Below, piece by piece: positions 38,350 to 45,072 of a stretch of 64,000 nt of DNA. Origin of the DNA: Paenibacillaceae bacterium (GTDB taxonomy: Bacteria; Bacillota; Bacilli; Paenibacillales; NBRC-103111); assembly GCA_029256185.1 (NCBI GenBank), contig JAQSYI010000006.1:124001-188000 (forward strand). The letters run 5' to 3'. How positions within the stretch are numbered: position 1 is the stretch's first letter; each line of letters begins with the position of its first letter. Made by a program: the position numbers and the translations under genes. Under the pieces are notes generated by a model, which saw nothing but the letters and a program-made list of their open reading frames with translations, had not been told where the DNA came from and did no database searches.

Positions 38350-38556
38350 GGAAGCGGCAGTAGCAGGGAGGAGGGGCAGTAGCAGGGGGAGCGACAGTTT
38401 AACGTAGGGGGGAGGGCGGCAGTAGCAGGGAGGAGGGGCAGTAGCAGGGGGGCGACAGTTAACGTAGGGGGAGGGCGGCAGTTGCAGGGAGGAAGCGGCA
38501 GTTACAGGGAGGAGGGGCAGTTGCAGGGAGGGCGACAGTTTAACGTAGGGAGAGGG
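38350..38556. repeat. Minisatellite, about 60-62 bp unit, just over three copies
   Basis: Units begin GCGGCAGT at about 38354, 38415 and 38475 and end with GCGACAGTT(T)AACGTAGGG. Within each unit a shorter GGCAGTAGCAGGG motif is repeated, and the third unit has one extra internal copy. Open frames across it are merely translations of the repeat. It is not transcribed as part of any recognised gene. Confidence 0.75.
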
Positions 38557-38700
38557 AGGGACACGGAAGGCGCTATGGGGAGAAAAGGCCGGGGCGCCTG
38601 CTTTGCCCCCATTCCATTCAGAGGGATTTTGCGTCCGATATGATATTCTTCCAGAGGCGAGGCGGTCCAGCCGTTCAACTGGACAGCCCTCCCCGCAAGC

Positions 38701-38775
38701 AGCTAGCATTTTGATAGCTGTTGAGCCATATGGCAACCGCTCGCCCACCAACAGCGATCATTTTGATAGCTGTTG
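38701..38775. repeat. Two CAACAGC-type hairpins 52 bp apart
   Basis: The perfect-but-one palindrome CAACAGCGATCA/TGATAGCTGTTG lies at 38749-38775, and a related AGCTAGCATTTTGATAGCT lies 52 bases upstream. They are related to the hairpin at 7470-7500. Confidence 0.65.
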
Positions 38776-38836
38776 CCCCCACTTAGGGAAGCAACAGGCT
38801 CTTCCGGTCCGTTGCCGCACCAACTTCACATACCTT

Positions 38837-39018
38837 GGACGGACCTCAACGACCTTATTTGCCTCCAAACGGGTGGTTTGGAATCGTAACGGACTCAGAT
38901 GCTCTTATTGGACGACTTTTCCCCCATCCGGAGGGATTTGGGTCCCAATAAGGTCTTTCCGGTCCGTTGAAATAGAACCACCCCCATTTTTGCCAAATAA
39001 GGTCCCTCATGTCCGTTG
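38837..39018. repeat. Four copies of a 25-bp motif arranged head to head
   Basis: The motif is CCAATAAGGTC, six variable bases, GTCCGTTG. It occurs inverted at 38837-38861 and 38887-38911 and direct at 38945-38969 and 38993-39018. Centre spacings are about 50, 58 and 48 bp. The inner and outer pairs could base-pair to make one long interrupted stem. No gene is present here; the end of the next minus-strand gene is at 39084. Confidence 0.75.
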
Positions 39019-39083
39019 CAGTATAAAGACGAAGATTCACTTTTTTTACAGGGGAGAAGGAGAGGCTTACAACGGTGAGCTGT

Positions 39084-40682
39084 TTATTGGGGCTGTTTCC
39101 CCATCCCCGCTATCTCATAATCATACCAGGTCCGCAGCTCGCCGCTGCTCCAGTTCTCCACCGTGTTGTTGCGGTGCTGAATATAGATGTTCCTGTCCTG
39201 GTCCAGGAAGTATTGCGCCGCAGGGTTGCGGTCGCCCAGGCGTTCCGGCTCCAGCCGGGTATTCAAGCGGTAGAGCCCCGCGGTATCCGGAGTGAAGGTG
39301 TAATCATCCCTTCTCTGGCCGCCCAGAATGACATAGAGGCTGCCGTCTTCCGCCGCAGGATTCTCCAGCATGGGATTGGCCAATCCCAAGGCCTCCACAT
39401 CCAATTCGTTAAGCATTTCGTTCACCAGATGCAGAGTTCCATCTGCGTCCAGCAGGGCCAGCAAGGCGCTCCCCGGGACGTACCCGGACAAGCGGGCCGG
39501 AAGAGGAGCGGAAGCGATCCACGCGCTTCCGTCGGGATTGGGAATCACCCGGCTGAGCCTCTGGCGGAAATTCTCCAGTTGGGATACCCTGCCGTCCCGC
39601 ACCAGGAAATTGTAGGTGGTGGTTCCGTAAAAGGCCACAGGTAACGGAATCCTCAAGCTAACTGTAATCACAGCCCGGTTGTCTCCCAGCTTGTACTCGG
39701 TATAAGTATGGACCGGGGCGCCCCATTCGTTGGATTCCCATAAGTCCGAATCCGTGAACGTATACAGCTTCAAATCCCCGTAATACAGATCCCGTTCCTT
39801 GCGTACAAGCTCCGCCGGTTCGCCCCCCAGAGGAAGAGAAACTGCAGCCAGACGCTCCCGCAGCTGATCCCGCTCCCCGCTGCTTCTCCATTCCAGCTGC
39901 AGGCTGTCTTTATCCATACGCAGCATGCCCTGCTCCGGTCCCCCGGAATGAGAGGAATAGAAATAGAGGCCGTCTGCATCCTCTCCGATCAAGGAGCGCA
40001 CAATGCTCTGTCCGCCGATAACCTGCAGTCCCGCTTCCTCTCCCCAACGGATATCGATTCCCAGCAGCTCATGGGCAAATCTCCAGGTCAGCGGCATATA
40101 AGTTACGTCGCGGTAGACCAGAAAAGGGTAAGGCTCAGCCTGATTGTCGATGCTCTCCGGGCCGATGGCGACAGGACCTGCGGCCACAAAGGCGGACAAG
40201 CCTCCCGACGGATTGACGTTCACGGCCAGATCCTGCTCCGGGGGCTCGGTACTCGCCTCCGCGGTGCGGTTCCAGGCAGGGATGAGCACCAGCCCCTCCT
40301 CCTTGCTCCAGCTATATGTCAGGCCAAGCGCCTCCAGGTTATTCCAGGTCAACGGCAAATAAGTGATGTCCTTGTAAAAGATGAACGGATACCGGCTGTG
40401 AGCCTGATCCAGCTCAACACCGTTAAGCTGCACGGGAAAAGGCGGAAGAGAGGCTTTGACGGCAGGTGCCGCGGCAGCTGTCACAGGCCAGGCAGAGAGC
40501 AGGATCGACAGCAATACCGAGAACGGCAGAAGGAGCCGCATGGGGGCAAACAATCTTTTTTTCAAAGTCTCGGAAAGCATAAACGTGGAAGCGTCTCGAC
40601 TTCTTGACAACGCATCAGCGTCAAAAGGACGCCGATAGGCATTTATTCTCGCATAAAGAGACAAATTCATCACCTGCTTCAT
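39084..40682 (-). CDS. Secreted protein with two copper-amine-oxidase-like stalk domains
   Basis: The protein has up to 532 residues. A hydrophobic signal (about 48-72, MRLLLPFSVLLSILLSAWPV then TAAAAP) directs export. Two similar domains follow: YPFIFYKDITYLPLTWNNLEALGL at about 98-120, and YPFLVYRDVTYMPLTWRFAHELLG at about 185-208. Both match the stalk-type domain common in Paenibacillus cell-surface proteins. The C-terminal 300 residues include WYDYEIAGMG and look like a beta-propeller or repeated beta structure, seemingly reporting data fields. The start is uncertain: ATG 40682 gives an N-terminal extension of about 47 residues before the signal, and ATG at 40580 or 40541 would be shorter. 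It stands alone on the minus strand. The function is unknown; an envelope or substrate-contact role is only a guess. Confidence 0.75.
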   Translation of the reverse strand: MKQVMNLSLYARINAYRRPFDADALSRSRDASTFMLSETLKKRLFAPMRLLLPFSVLLSILLSAWPVTAAAAPAVKASLPPFPVQLNGVELDQAHSRYPFIFYKDITYLPLTWNNLEALGLTYSWSKEEGLVLIPAWNRTAEASTEPPEQDLAVNVNPSGGLSAFVAAGPVAIGPESIDNQAEPYPFLVYRDVTYMPLTWRFAHELLGIDIRWGEEAGLQVIGGQSIVRSLIGEDADGLYFYSSHSGGPEQGMLRMDKDSLQLEWRSSGERDQLRERLAAVSLPLGGEPAELVRKERDLYYGDLKLYTFTDSDLWESNEWGAPVHTYTEYKLGDNRAVITVSLRIPLPVAFYGTTTYNFLVRDGRVSQLENFRQRLSRVIPNPDGSAWIASAPLPARLSGYVPGSALLALLDADGTLHLVNEMLNELDVEALGLANPMLENPAAEDGSLYVILGGQRRDDYTFTPDTAGLYRLNTRLEPERLGDRNPAAQYFLDQDRNIYIQHRNNTVENWSSGELRTWYDYEIAGMGKQPQ

Positions 40683-40966
40683 AAGGTTTCGGTCCAGTAA
40701 AATAGACGCATGCCGCGGAGGAATGTTTCACCAATTGCGATAATCAATACGGATAAACCGGCTGCAACAGCCGCAGAACGCAACCGCTGCTTCTTCTGCA
40801 ACAAGCCACAGGGCGCAACAGCATGGCAAAGGAAATGGGAACGGGCAAAATATGATATAATTTTGGCAGCCGGCCGTTCAATTATCCCAGGGAGGAAGCG
40901 GTCTCTCTCCCGGGGTTATCCCGGTGCTTGGGCCGTGCATATTAATTGAGGGCAGGGAGTGGAGCT

Positions 40967-42166
40967 ATGCGGGAGTTGCGAATGCATGAGTCCCCTGAAC
41001 AAGTTAGCCGCAATCCGCATCTTGTCCGCGACGCCCGCAGCAAGATAGACAAGACCGTCGCTTATATGGAGGCGCAGTACGGACGGGCGATTTCACGGGA
41101 GCAGCTGGCTGCTGTCGCAGGATTGAATCCGGAGCATTACTCCAGAATATTCCGGAAATACGTGGGAACCAGTCCAATGGATTATTTGGCAAACCTGCGC
41201 GTGGAGAAGGCGAAGGAGCTTCTGCAGCATACCAAGCATTCTGTGGTTGAGATTGGGCAAATGGTGGGCTACATGGACCCTTATCATTTCAGCCGTCGCT
41301 TCAAACAGTTGACCGGGAGGTCTCCGGCTCATTTTATCAGAGAAGCTTCGCCGAGGGTCATGGCTTTGGATGGATGGGGCCATTGCCAAGCCCTGGGCAT
41401 CGAACCGGCAGCCGCAGACTTTGCCCGCGCAGGCGGTTATGTAAGCCGGTTTGCTTCGTCATATATAGAAAATATCAGAGAGGCCACGCATCCCCGGATA
41501 GATGTTGCCCGCCTGAGGTCGCTCCAGCCGGATCTGATCATGACCGCCAGCAGGGATTTGGAGCAGCAGCTGTCCGGGGTGGCTCCGGTGATTGGGATCG
41601 ATGTGCTGCAGGACCCCATCTACGGGCAGCTGCCTGCAGTAGCGCGCGCGCTGGACAGGATGCAGGAGGCCGAAGCTTGGATAGCGCAGTATGAGAACCA
41701 ATGCGCGCAATGGCGCTGCAAGCTGTCCGGGATCATTGGCGGCGGGCGAGTGGCGGTATTGCGGGTTAGGGAGCAATTGCTGCAGATATACGGGATGATC
41801 AATATGGGGTATCCGCTATACCGTTCCTTGCAATTGGCGCCCCCTGAGAGAATACTCATGCAGGCCGCCTGCAATGAACACTATCACTCCAGTGTCATCA
41901 CGGTGGACGAGCTGCCCTTCTACGAGGCGGAGCATCTGTTTGTTGTGCTGCAGCCGGACAGAGGCGCGTATGAGCGCTGGAGATCCATTATCGGGACCCG
42001 TTCGTGGCGGGAATTTCCGGCAGTGCGCAAAGGCAATGTGCACCGTCTTGATGTGGCCAATTGGCTGAGCAATGACCCCATATCCATTATGAGCCAGATG
42101 CAGGAGGCGGCAGCTCTGTTGGCCCAGGGAGGCGCGCATCACAATTATCCATCCTGGGCGCAATAA
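40967..42166 (+). CDS. AraC regulator fused to a siderophore-binding-protein domain (Btr-like)
   Basis: This 399-residue protein has an N-terminal AraC helix-turn-helix pair (about 20-120; GRAISREQLAAVAGLNPEHYSRI and VVEIGQMVGYMDPYHFSRRF, ending TGRSPAHFI). It is followed by a FecB/TroA-type periplasmic-binding domain (about 125-390) without any signal peptide. This is the build of Btr of B. subtilis, which senses an imported siderophore directly and activates its uptake genes. ATG 40967 with GGAG just upstream is chosen over a TTG seven codons earlier. The next gene encodes a similar binding domain as a lipoprotein behind a Fur box. Together they suggest dual control by iron shortage and by the ferri-siderophore. 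The ligand is unknown. Confidence 0.88.
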   Translation: MRELRMHESPEQVSRNPHLVRDARSKIDKTVAYMEAQYGRAISREQLAAVAGLNPEHYSRIFRKYVGTSPMDYLANLRVEKAKELLQHTKHSVVEIGQMVGYMDPYHFSRRFKQLTGRSPAHFIREASPRVMALDGWGHCQALGIEPAAADFARAGGYVSRFASSYIENIREATHPRIDVARLRSLQPDLIMTASRDLEQQLSGVAPVIGIDVLQDPIYGQLPAVARALDRMQEAEAWIAQYENQCAQWRCKLSGIIGGGRVAVLRVREQLLQIYGMINMGYPLYRSLQLAPPERILMQAACNEHYHSSVITVDELPFYEAEHLFVVLQPDRGAYERWRSIIGTRSWREFPAVRKGNVHRLDVANWLSNDPISIMSQMQEAAALLAQGGAHHNYPSWAQ

Positions 42167-42208
42167 TGGTCCATGGAGACGCCAGGCAGACTGGGCTACA
42201 ATGTTTAT

Positions 42209-42229
42209 TGATATTAATTATCATTATCA
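42209..42229 (+). promoter_or_regulatory. Fur box upstream of the siderophore-binding lipoprotein gene
   Basis: TGATATTAATTATCA (42209-42223) differs from the Bacillus 7-1-7 consensus TGATAATNATTATCA at one position, and the adjoining TTATCA adds an overlapping half-site. It is 22 bases before the ATG, suited to iron-dependent repression of the binding-protein gene. Confidence 0.8.
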
Positions 42230-42250
42230 TAAACATTGCGGGAGGATTAT

Positions 42251-43264
42251 ATGGTACAGTTAGTCAGACGTTCCAATACGGCTATGATCACTGCCGCAGC
42301 GCTGCTGGTGCTGCTGGTTTTGTCGGCATGCGGCGCAGGCGCGCAGCAAGAAACTGCCGGCACACAAACGCCGGATCACACAGCGGAGGCCCCCCAGGCC
42401 CAACCAACGGTAAAAACAGTAAAGGATGATCTGGGCCGTGAAGTAAGCGTGCCCTCAGCGCCTGCAAGAATTGTTGCGGGTGAATTCGCAAGCGAGCTGC
42501 TTGCACTTGGCCTTAAGCCCGTTGGCTCAGGGGAGAATGGCTTTAAGATTGTGTACACACTCAAGGAAATGGAAGGCGTCGAACGGATCGGAGATCCTCC
42601 TAATCTGGAGAAAATACTGGAGCTCCAGCCCGATCTGGTAATCGCGCCAACGGTTTTCCTGGAGATATACCAAGAGCAGATGGAGCAGATCGGCAAGATT
42701 GCGCCTGTTTATTATATCTCCTTCGATCAGGACCCCATCTATGGGATCTTCACGAAGCTTGCCGCCCTGGTTGGCAAGCAACCGGAAGCCGAAGCCTGGA
42801 TCAAAGCTTACGAAGAGGAGGCCCGCTTGGCGAGGGAGCAGGTAAAAGCGGCGTTGGGCGATGAGACAGTCTCTATCTTTCGTGTTGAAAAAGGCAGGCT
42901 GCGGATTTACTTAAACCGCAATTTCGCCGGTTATATGCTGCGGAGCGGGCTTCAGGCCAATGCTCCCCGGCCTGTCGCCGATGAGATCAACAAAAATCCG
43001 TTTGGCTCGGCCGTACAGATTTCATTGGAGAAGCTCCCCGAGTATGCGGGGGACCATCTGCTGCTGATCGTGCGTGACGAGGGGGATGACCGTCAGGCGT
43101 TCGCGGAAATTGAACAGCTCGAGCTGTGGAAGAACCTGCCTGCGGTTAAGAACGGCAAGGTCCACCGGTTGGGGACGGACAAGTATTACGGCTCCGATAT
43201 CGTCACCATCCGCGAAACCATGAAAGAAACAGCGGCCATGCTTGGCGGCGGCAAGACGCCTTGA
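42251..43264 (+). CDS. Iron-siderophore ABC transporter binding lipoprotein (FecB/FeuA family)
   Basis: This is a 337-residue protein with a signal peptide and lipobox VLSAC (cysteine near residue 27), a Thr/Ala/Pro-rich tether, and a class III periplasmic-binding fold. The fold starts at VKDDLGREVSVPSAPARIVAG and has the two lobes joined by one long helix near residues 160-185. GDPPNLEKILELQPDLVIAPT is the usual second motif of the family. ATG 42251 with GGAGG five bases upstream is preferred. A Fur box sits directly before it. It captures a ferric siderophore outside the cell, but no permease or ATPase genes follow, so partners must be encoded elsewhere. A terminator follows at 43324. Confidence 0.92.
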   Translation: MVQLVRRSNTAMITAAALLVLLVLSACGAGAQQETAGTQTPDHTAEAPQAQPTVKTVKDDLGREVSVPSAPARIVAGEFASELLALGLKPVGSGENGFKIVYTLKEMEGVERIGDPPNLEKILELQPDLVIAPTVFLEIYQEQMEQIGKIAPVYYISFDQDPIYGIFTKLAALVGKQPEAEAWIKAYEEEARLAREQVKAALGDETVSIFRVEKGRLRIYLNRNFAGYMLRSGLQANAPRPVADEINKNPFGSAVQISLEKLPEYAGDHLLLIVRDEGDDRQAFAEIEQLELWKNLPAVKNGKVHRLGTDKYYGSDIVTIRETMKETAAMLGGGKTP

Positions 43265-43323
43265 GCTGCGCAGTTTGGTCTGCATGAGGCTGTCCAACAC
43301 AATGGGAAGTGCTAACCAAAATC

Positions 43324-43366
43324 AATCCGGCAGAAGCGCCCAAGGCGGAGCTTCCGCCGGATTTTT
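43324..43366 (+). terminator. Terminator after the siderophore-binding lipoprotein gene
   Basis: Arms AATCCGGC and GCCGGATT are followed by six T. A smaller GGCGGAGCTTCCGCC stem nests inside. Confidence 0.88.
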
Positions 43367-43419
43367 TCTGCGACAGCAGGATAGACATACGGCGGTCTCC
43401 CTTCGCACAACCTGCCAAA

Positions 43420-43595
43420 TGTAAAAATACAGTTTTTTTGGATCAGAGGGGGAAAAGGAGCGTCCGTACCTGCAAAAATGCAGGTATTTGGGACTTGGGG
43501 GACAAAAAAATGGTAAAGTGTGCTTCTGGCCTGCACTTTTGCAGTTCTGCCCCCTCAGTATTGAGAAATCAGACGGAGAAACTGTATTATTACAG
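43420..43595. repeat. Second four-copy CTGCA/TGTA palindrome array, spacing 51-61-51 bp
   Basis: Palindromes lie at 43420-43431 (TGTAAAAATACA), 43470-43483 (CTGCAAAAATGCAG), 43531-43544 (CTGCACTTTTGCAG) and 43582-43595 (CTGTATTATTACAG). Their centres are 51, 61 and 51 bp apart, almost the same as the array at 7010-7188. The intervening sequences are not similar. The gap from 43367 to 43881 holds no gene I can support. Confidence 0.78.
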
Positions 43596-43881
43596 TTTTC
43601 CTCGGCTGTTCCTCGATTCCTTCAACTAAGGTGTCTCCACACTCCGCCCGGCCGGAAGGGGATGTCAACCTTTTTGCCATATGCCCTAAGCTTGCTTGAA
43701 TTGATGACACTCAGCTGTCACAGTGATATGCTAAAATCTGCTTAGAGGCCGATGCAGTGAACTGGGCGGTGCCCCGCCGTAAAGCGGACATGCAAGCCGA
43801 TGCGGCATGCACCCTCATAAAGAGCGGGATGCATGCCGCGGAATCAGGTACAGGCAGTCTATGCGAAGGGGGAAGAAGCGG

Positions 43882-44763
43882 ATGAAGGAACAGTTGGCCA
43901 AAAGTTTGCTGGTCAAAACGAAGCAGCCGGAGTATTGGTTCAACGTGGAATACAATATGAATATGTACCGGGGGTGCTCCCACGGCTGTATCTATTGCGA
44001 CTCGCGGAGCGAATGCTACCGGATAGACGATTTCGAGGATATAACGGTCAAAAGCAACGCCCCCCAGCTGCTGCGCCGGGAGCTGGCCCGCTTGAAGCGG
44101 AAGGCGCTGATCGGAACGGGAGCGATGAGCGACCCGTACATTCCCGCGGAACGGGGTCTGAAGCTGACCGGGCAGCTGCTGGAGGTGCTCCTGGAGGCGA
44201 ATTTTCCTGTTCATATCACCACCAAAAGCGATCTGATTGTGCGGGACAAGGAGCTGTTGGGTGCCATAGCGGCCAGATCCTTCGCCTCCGCAGGATTCAC
44301 CGTCACCACCTGCGATGAGCGGCTGTCCTCCTGGATTGAGCCTCACGCTCCTGCGCCATCCGCCCGCCTCACTGCCATGAAGGCTCTTGCGGATCAAGGG
44401 GTATATACGGGGATTCTGCTTATGCCCGTGCTGCCCTTTCTCCTGGATCATCCCGGTAATCTCACCACGGTTATGGAGCAGGCCAAACTCCATGGAGCAC
44501 GGTTCATTATCCCCATGTTCGGCGTAACCTTGCGGGACCGGCAGCGGGAGTATTATTATCAGAAGCTGGGCGGGCACCGCCCTCTGTTGGTAAGCCAGTA
44601 CCAGCGGGCATACGGCGGCCGTTATCACTGTGAATCCTTCAGGGCGAAGCAGCTGTGGTCCATGCTGCAGGACTATTGCCGGAAGCACGGGATCGCCTGC
44701 ACCATGGACGGGCTGAAGCAGTTCCCCAAGGAGGAGGAGCCGGAGCAGCTGGATTTGTTTTGA
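43882..44763 (+). CDS. Radical SAM protein of the spore photoproduct lyase-like (SPL) family
   Basis: This 293-residue protein has the iron-sulfur cluster motif C32-SHG-C36-IY-C39 (YRGCSHGCIYCDSR) and the following ALIGTGAMSDPYIPAE and VHITTKSDLIVRD segments, typical of the SPL-family radical SAM proteins annotated near DNA-repair lyases. The true spore photoproduct lyase SplB is longer and has a different C-terminus, so the reaction here is not established. ATG 43882, with GGGGGAAG upstream, is chosen over earlier in-frame ATGs that lack a ribosome binding site. It is not clearly linked to the glycyl-radical operon that starts 310 bases later, because a terminator lies between them. Confidence 0.85.
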   Translation: MKEQLAKSLLVKTKQPEYWFNVEYNMNMYRGCSHGCIYCDSRSECYRIDDFEDITVKSNAPQLLRRELARLKRKALIGTGAMSDPYIPAERGLKLTGQLLEVLLEANFPVHITTKSDLIVRDKELLGAIAARSFASAGFTVTTCDERLSSWIEPHAPAPSARLTAMKALADQGVYTGILLMPVLPFLLDHPGNLTTVMEQAKLHGARFIIPMFGVTLRDRQREYYYQKLGGHRPLLVSQYQRAYGGRYHCESFRAKQLWSMLQDYCRKHGIACTMDGLKQFPKEEEPEQLDLF

Positions 44764-44802
44764 ATAGAGAGGGAGTACTGAACCAACGGGAAGGGGCAAT
44801 TG

Positions 44803-44846
44803 AACCGTCAGTTTCGCCGGTGTGTGCGGTGATCTGGCGGTTTTTC
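44803..44846 (+). terminator. Terminator after the radical SAM gene
   Basis: Arms AACCGTCAG and CTGGCGGTT (one G-U pair) are followed by a T-run, ending transcription before the glycyl-radical operon. Confidence 0.7.
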
Positions 44847-44987
44847 ATGTTGCAGTGGCTTTGACCTGTTGTCGGGGTTCTGCACCGGTTGTTTGAGAAT
44901 TTCCTGTAGAATGCACCAGGAACAGGGAGAAAAAGGCTTCCAAGTATGTATTGTTGGTGAACGATAAATGTCATTGGCATAAAATCG

Positions 44988-45016
44988 TTGACAAGAGAGC
45001 GGCAGCGCTATATCAT
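44988..45016 (+). promoter_or_regulatory. SigA-type promoter of the glycyl-radical/sulfonate operon
   Basis: TTGACA (44988-44993), exactly 17 bp, then TATCAT (45011-45016). The -35 box is perfect and the -10 box matches four of six, so the promoter could be strong unless repressed. Confidence 0.75.
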
Positions 45017-45020
45017 AAGC

Positions 45021-45058
45021 CTAATTAATTTAATTCTGATAAGAATAGTGTGAATTAG
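45021..45058. promoter_or_regulatory. Nested dyad just downstream of the operon promoter
   Basis: The outer arms CTAATT (45021-45026) and AATTAG (45053-45058) enclose a perfect inner dyad ATTCT-GATA-AGAAT (45033-45046). It spans the predicted transcription start and reaches the ribosome binding site, where a repressor would block initiation or the leader could fold. Its regulator is unknown; a sulfur-responsive repressor is a reasonable guess. Confidence 0.5.
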
Positions 45059-45072
45059 AAGGAGGGAGCAGC

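Noticed and set aside
38335..38751. Minus-strand open frame with Pro/Leu-rich repeats
   Set aside because: It is a translation of the minisatellite at 38350-38556, without start signals or a conserved product.
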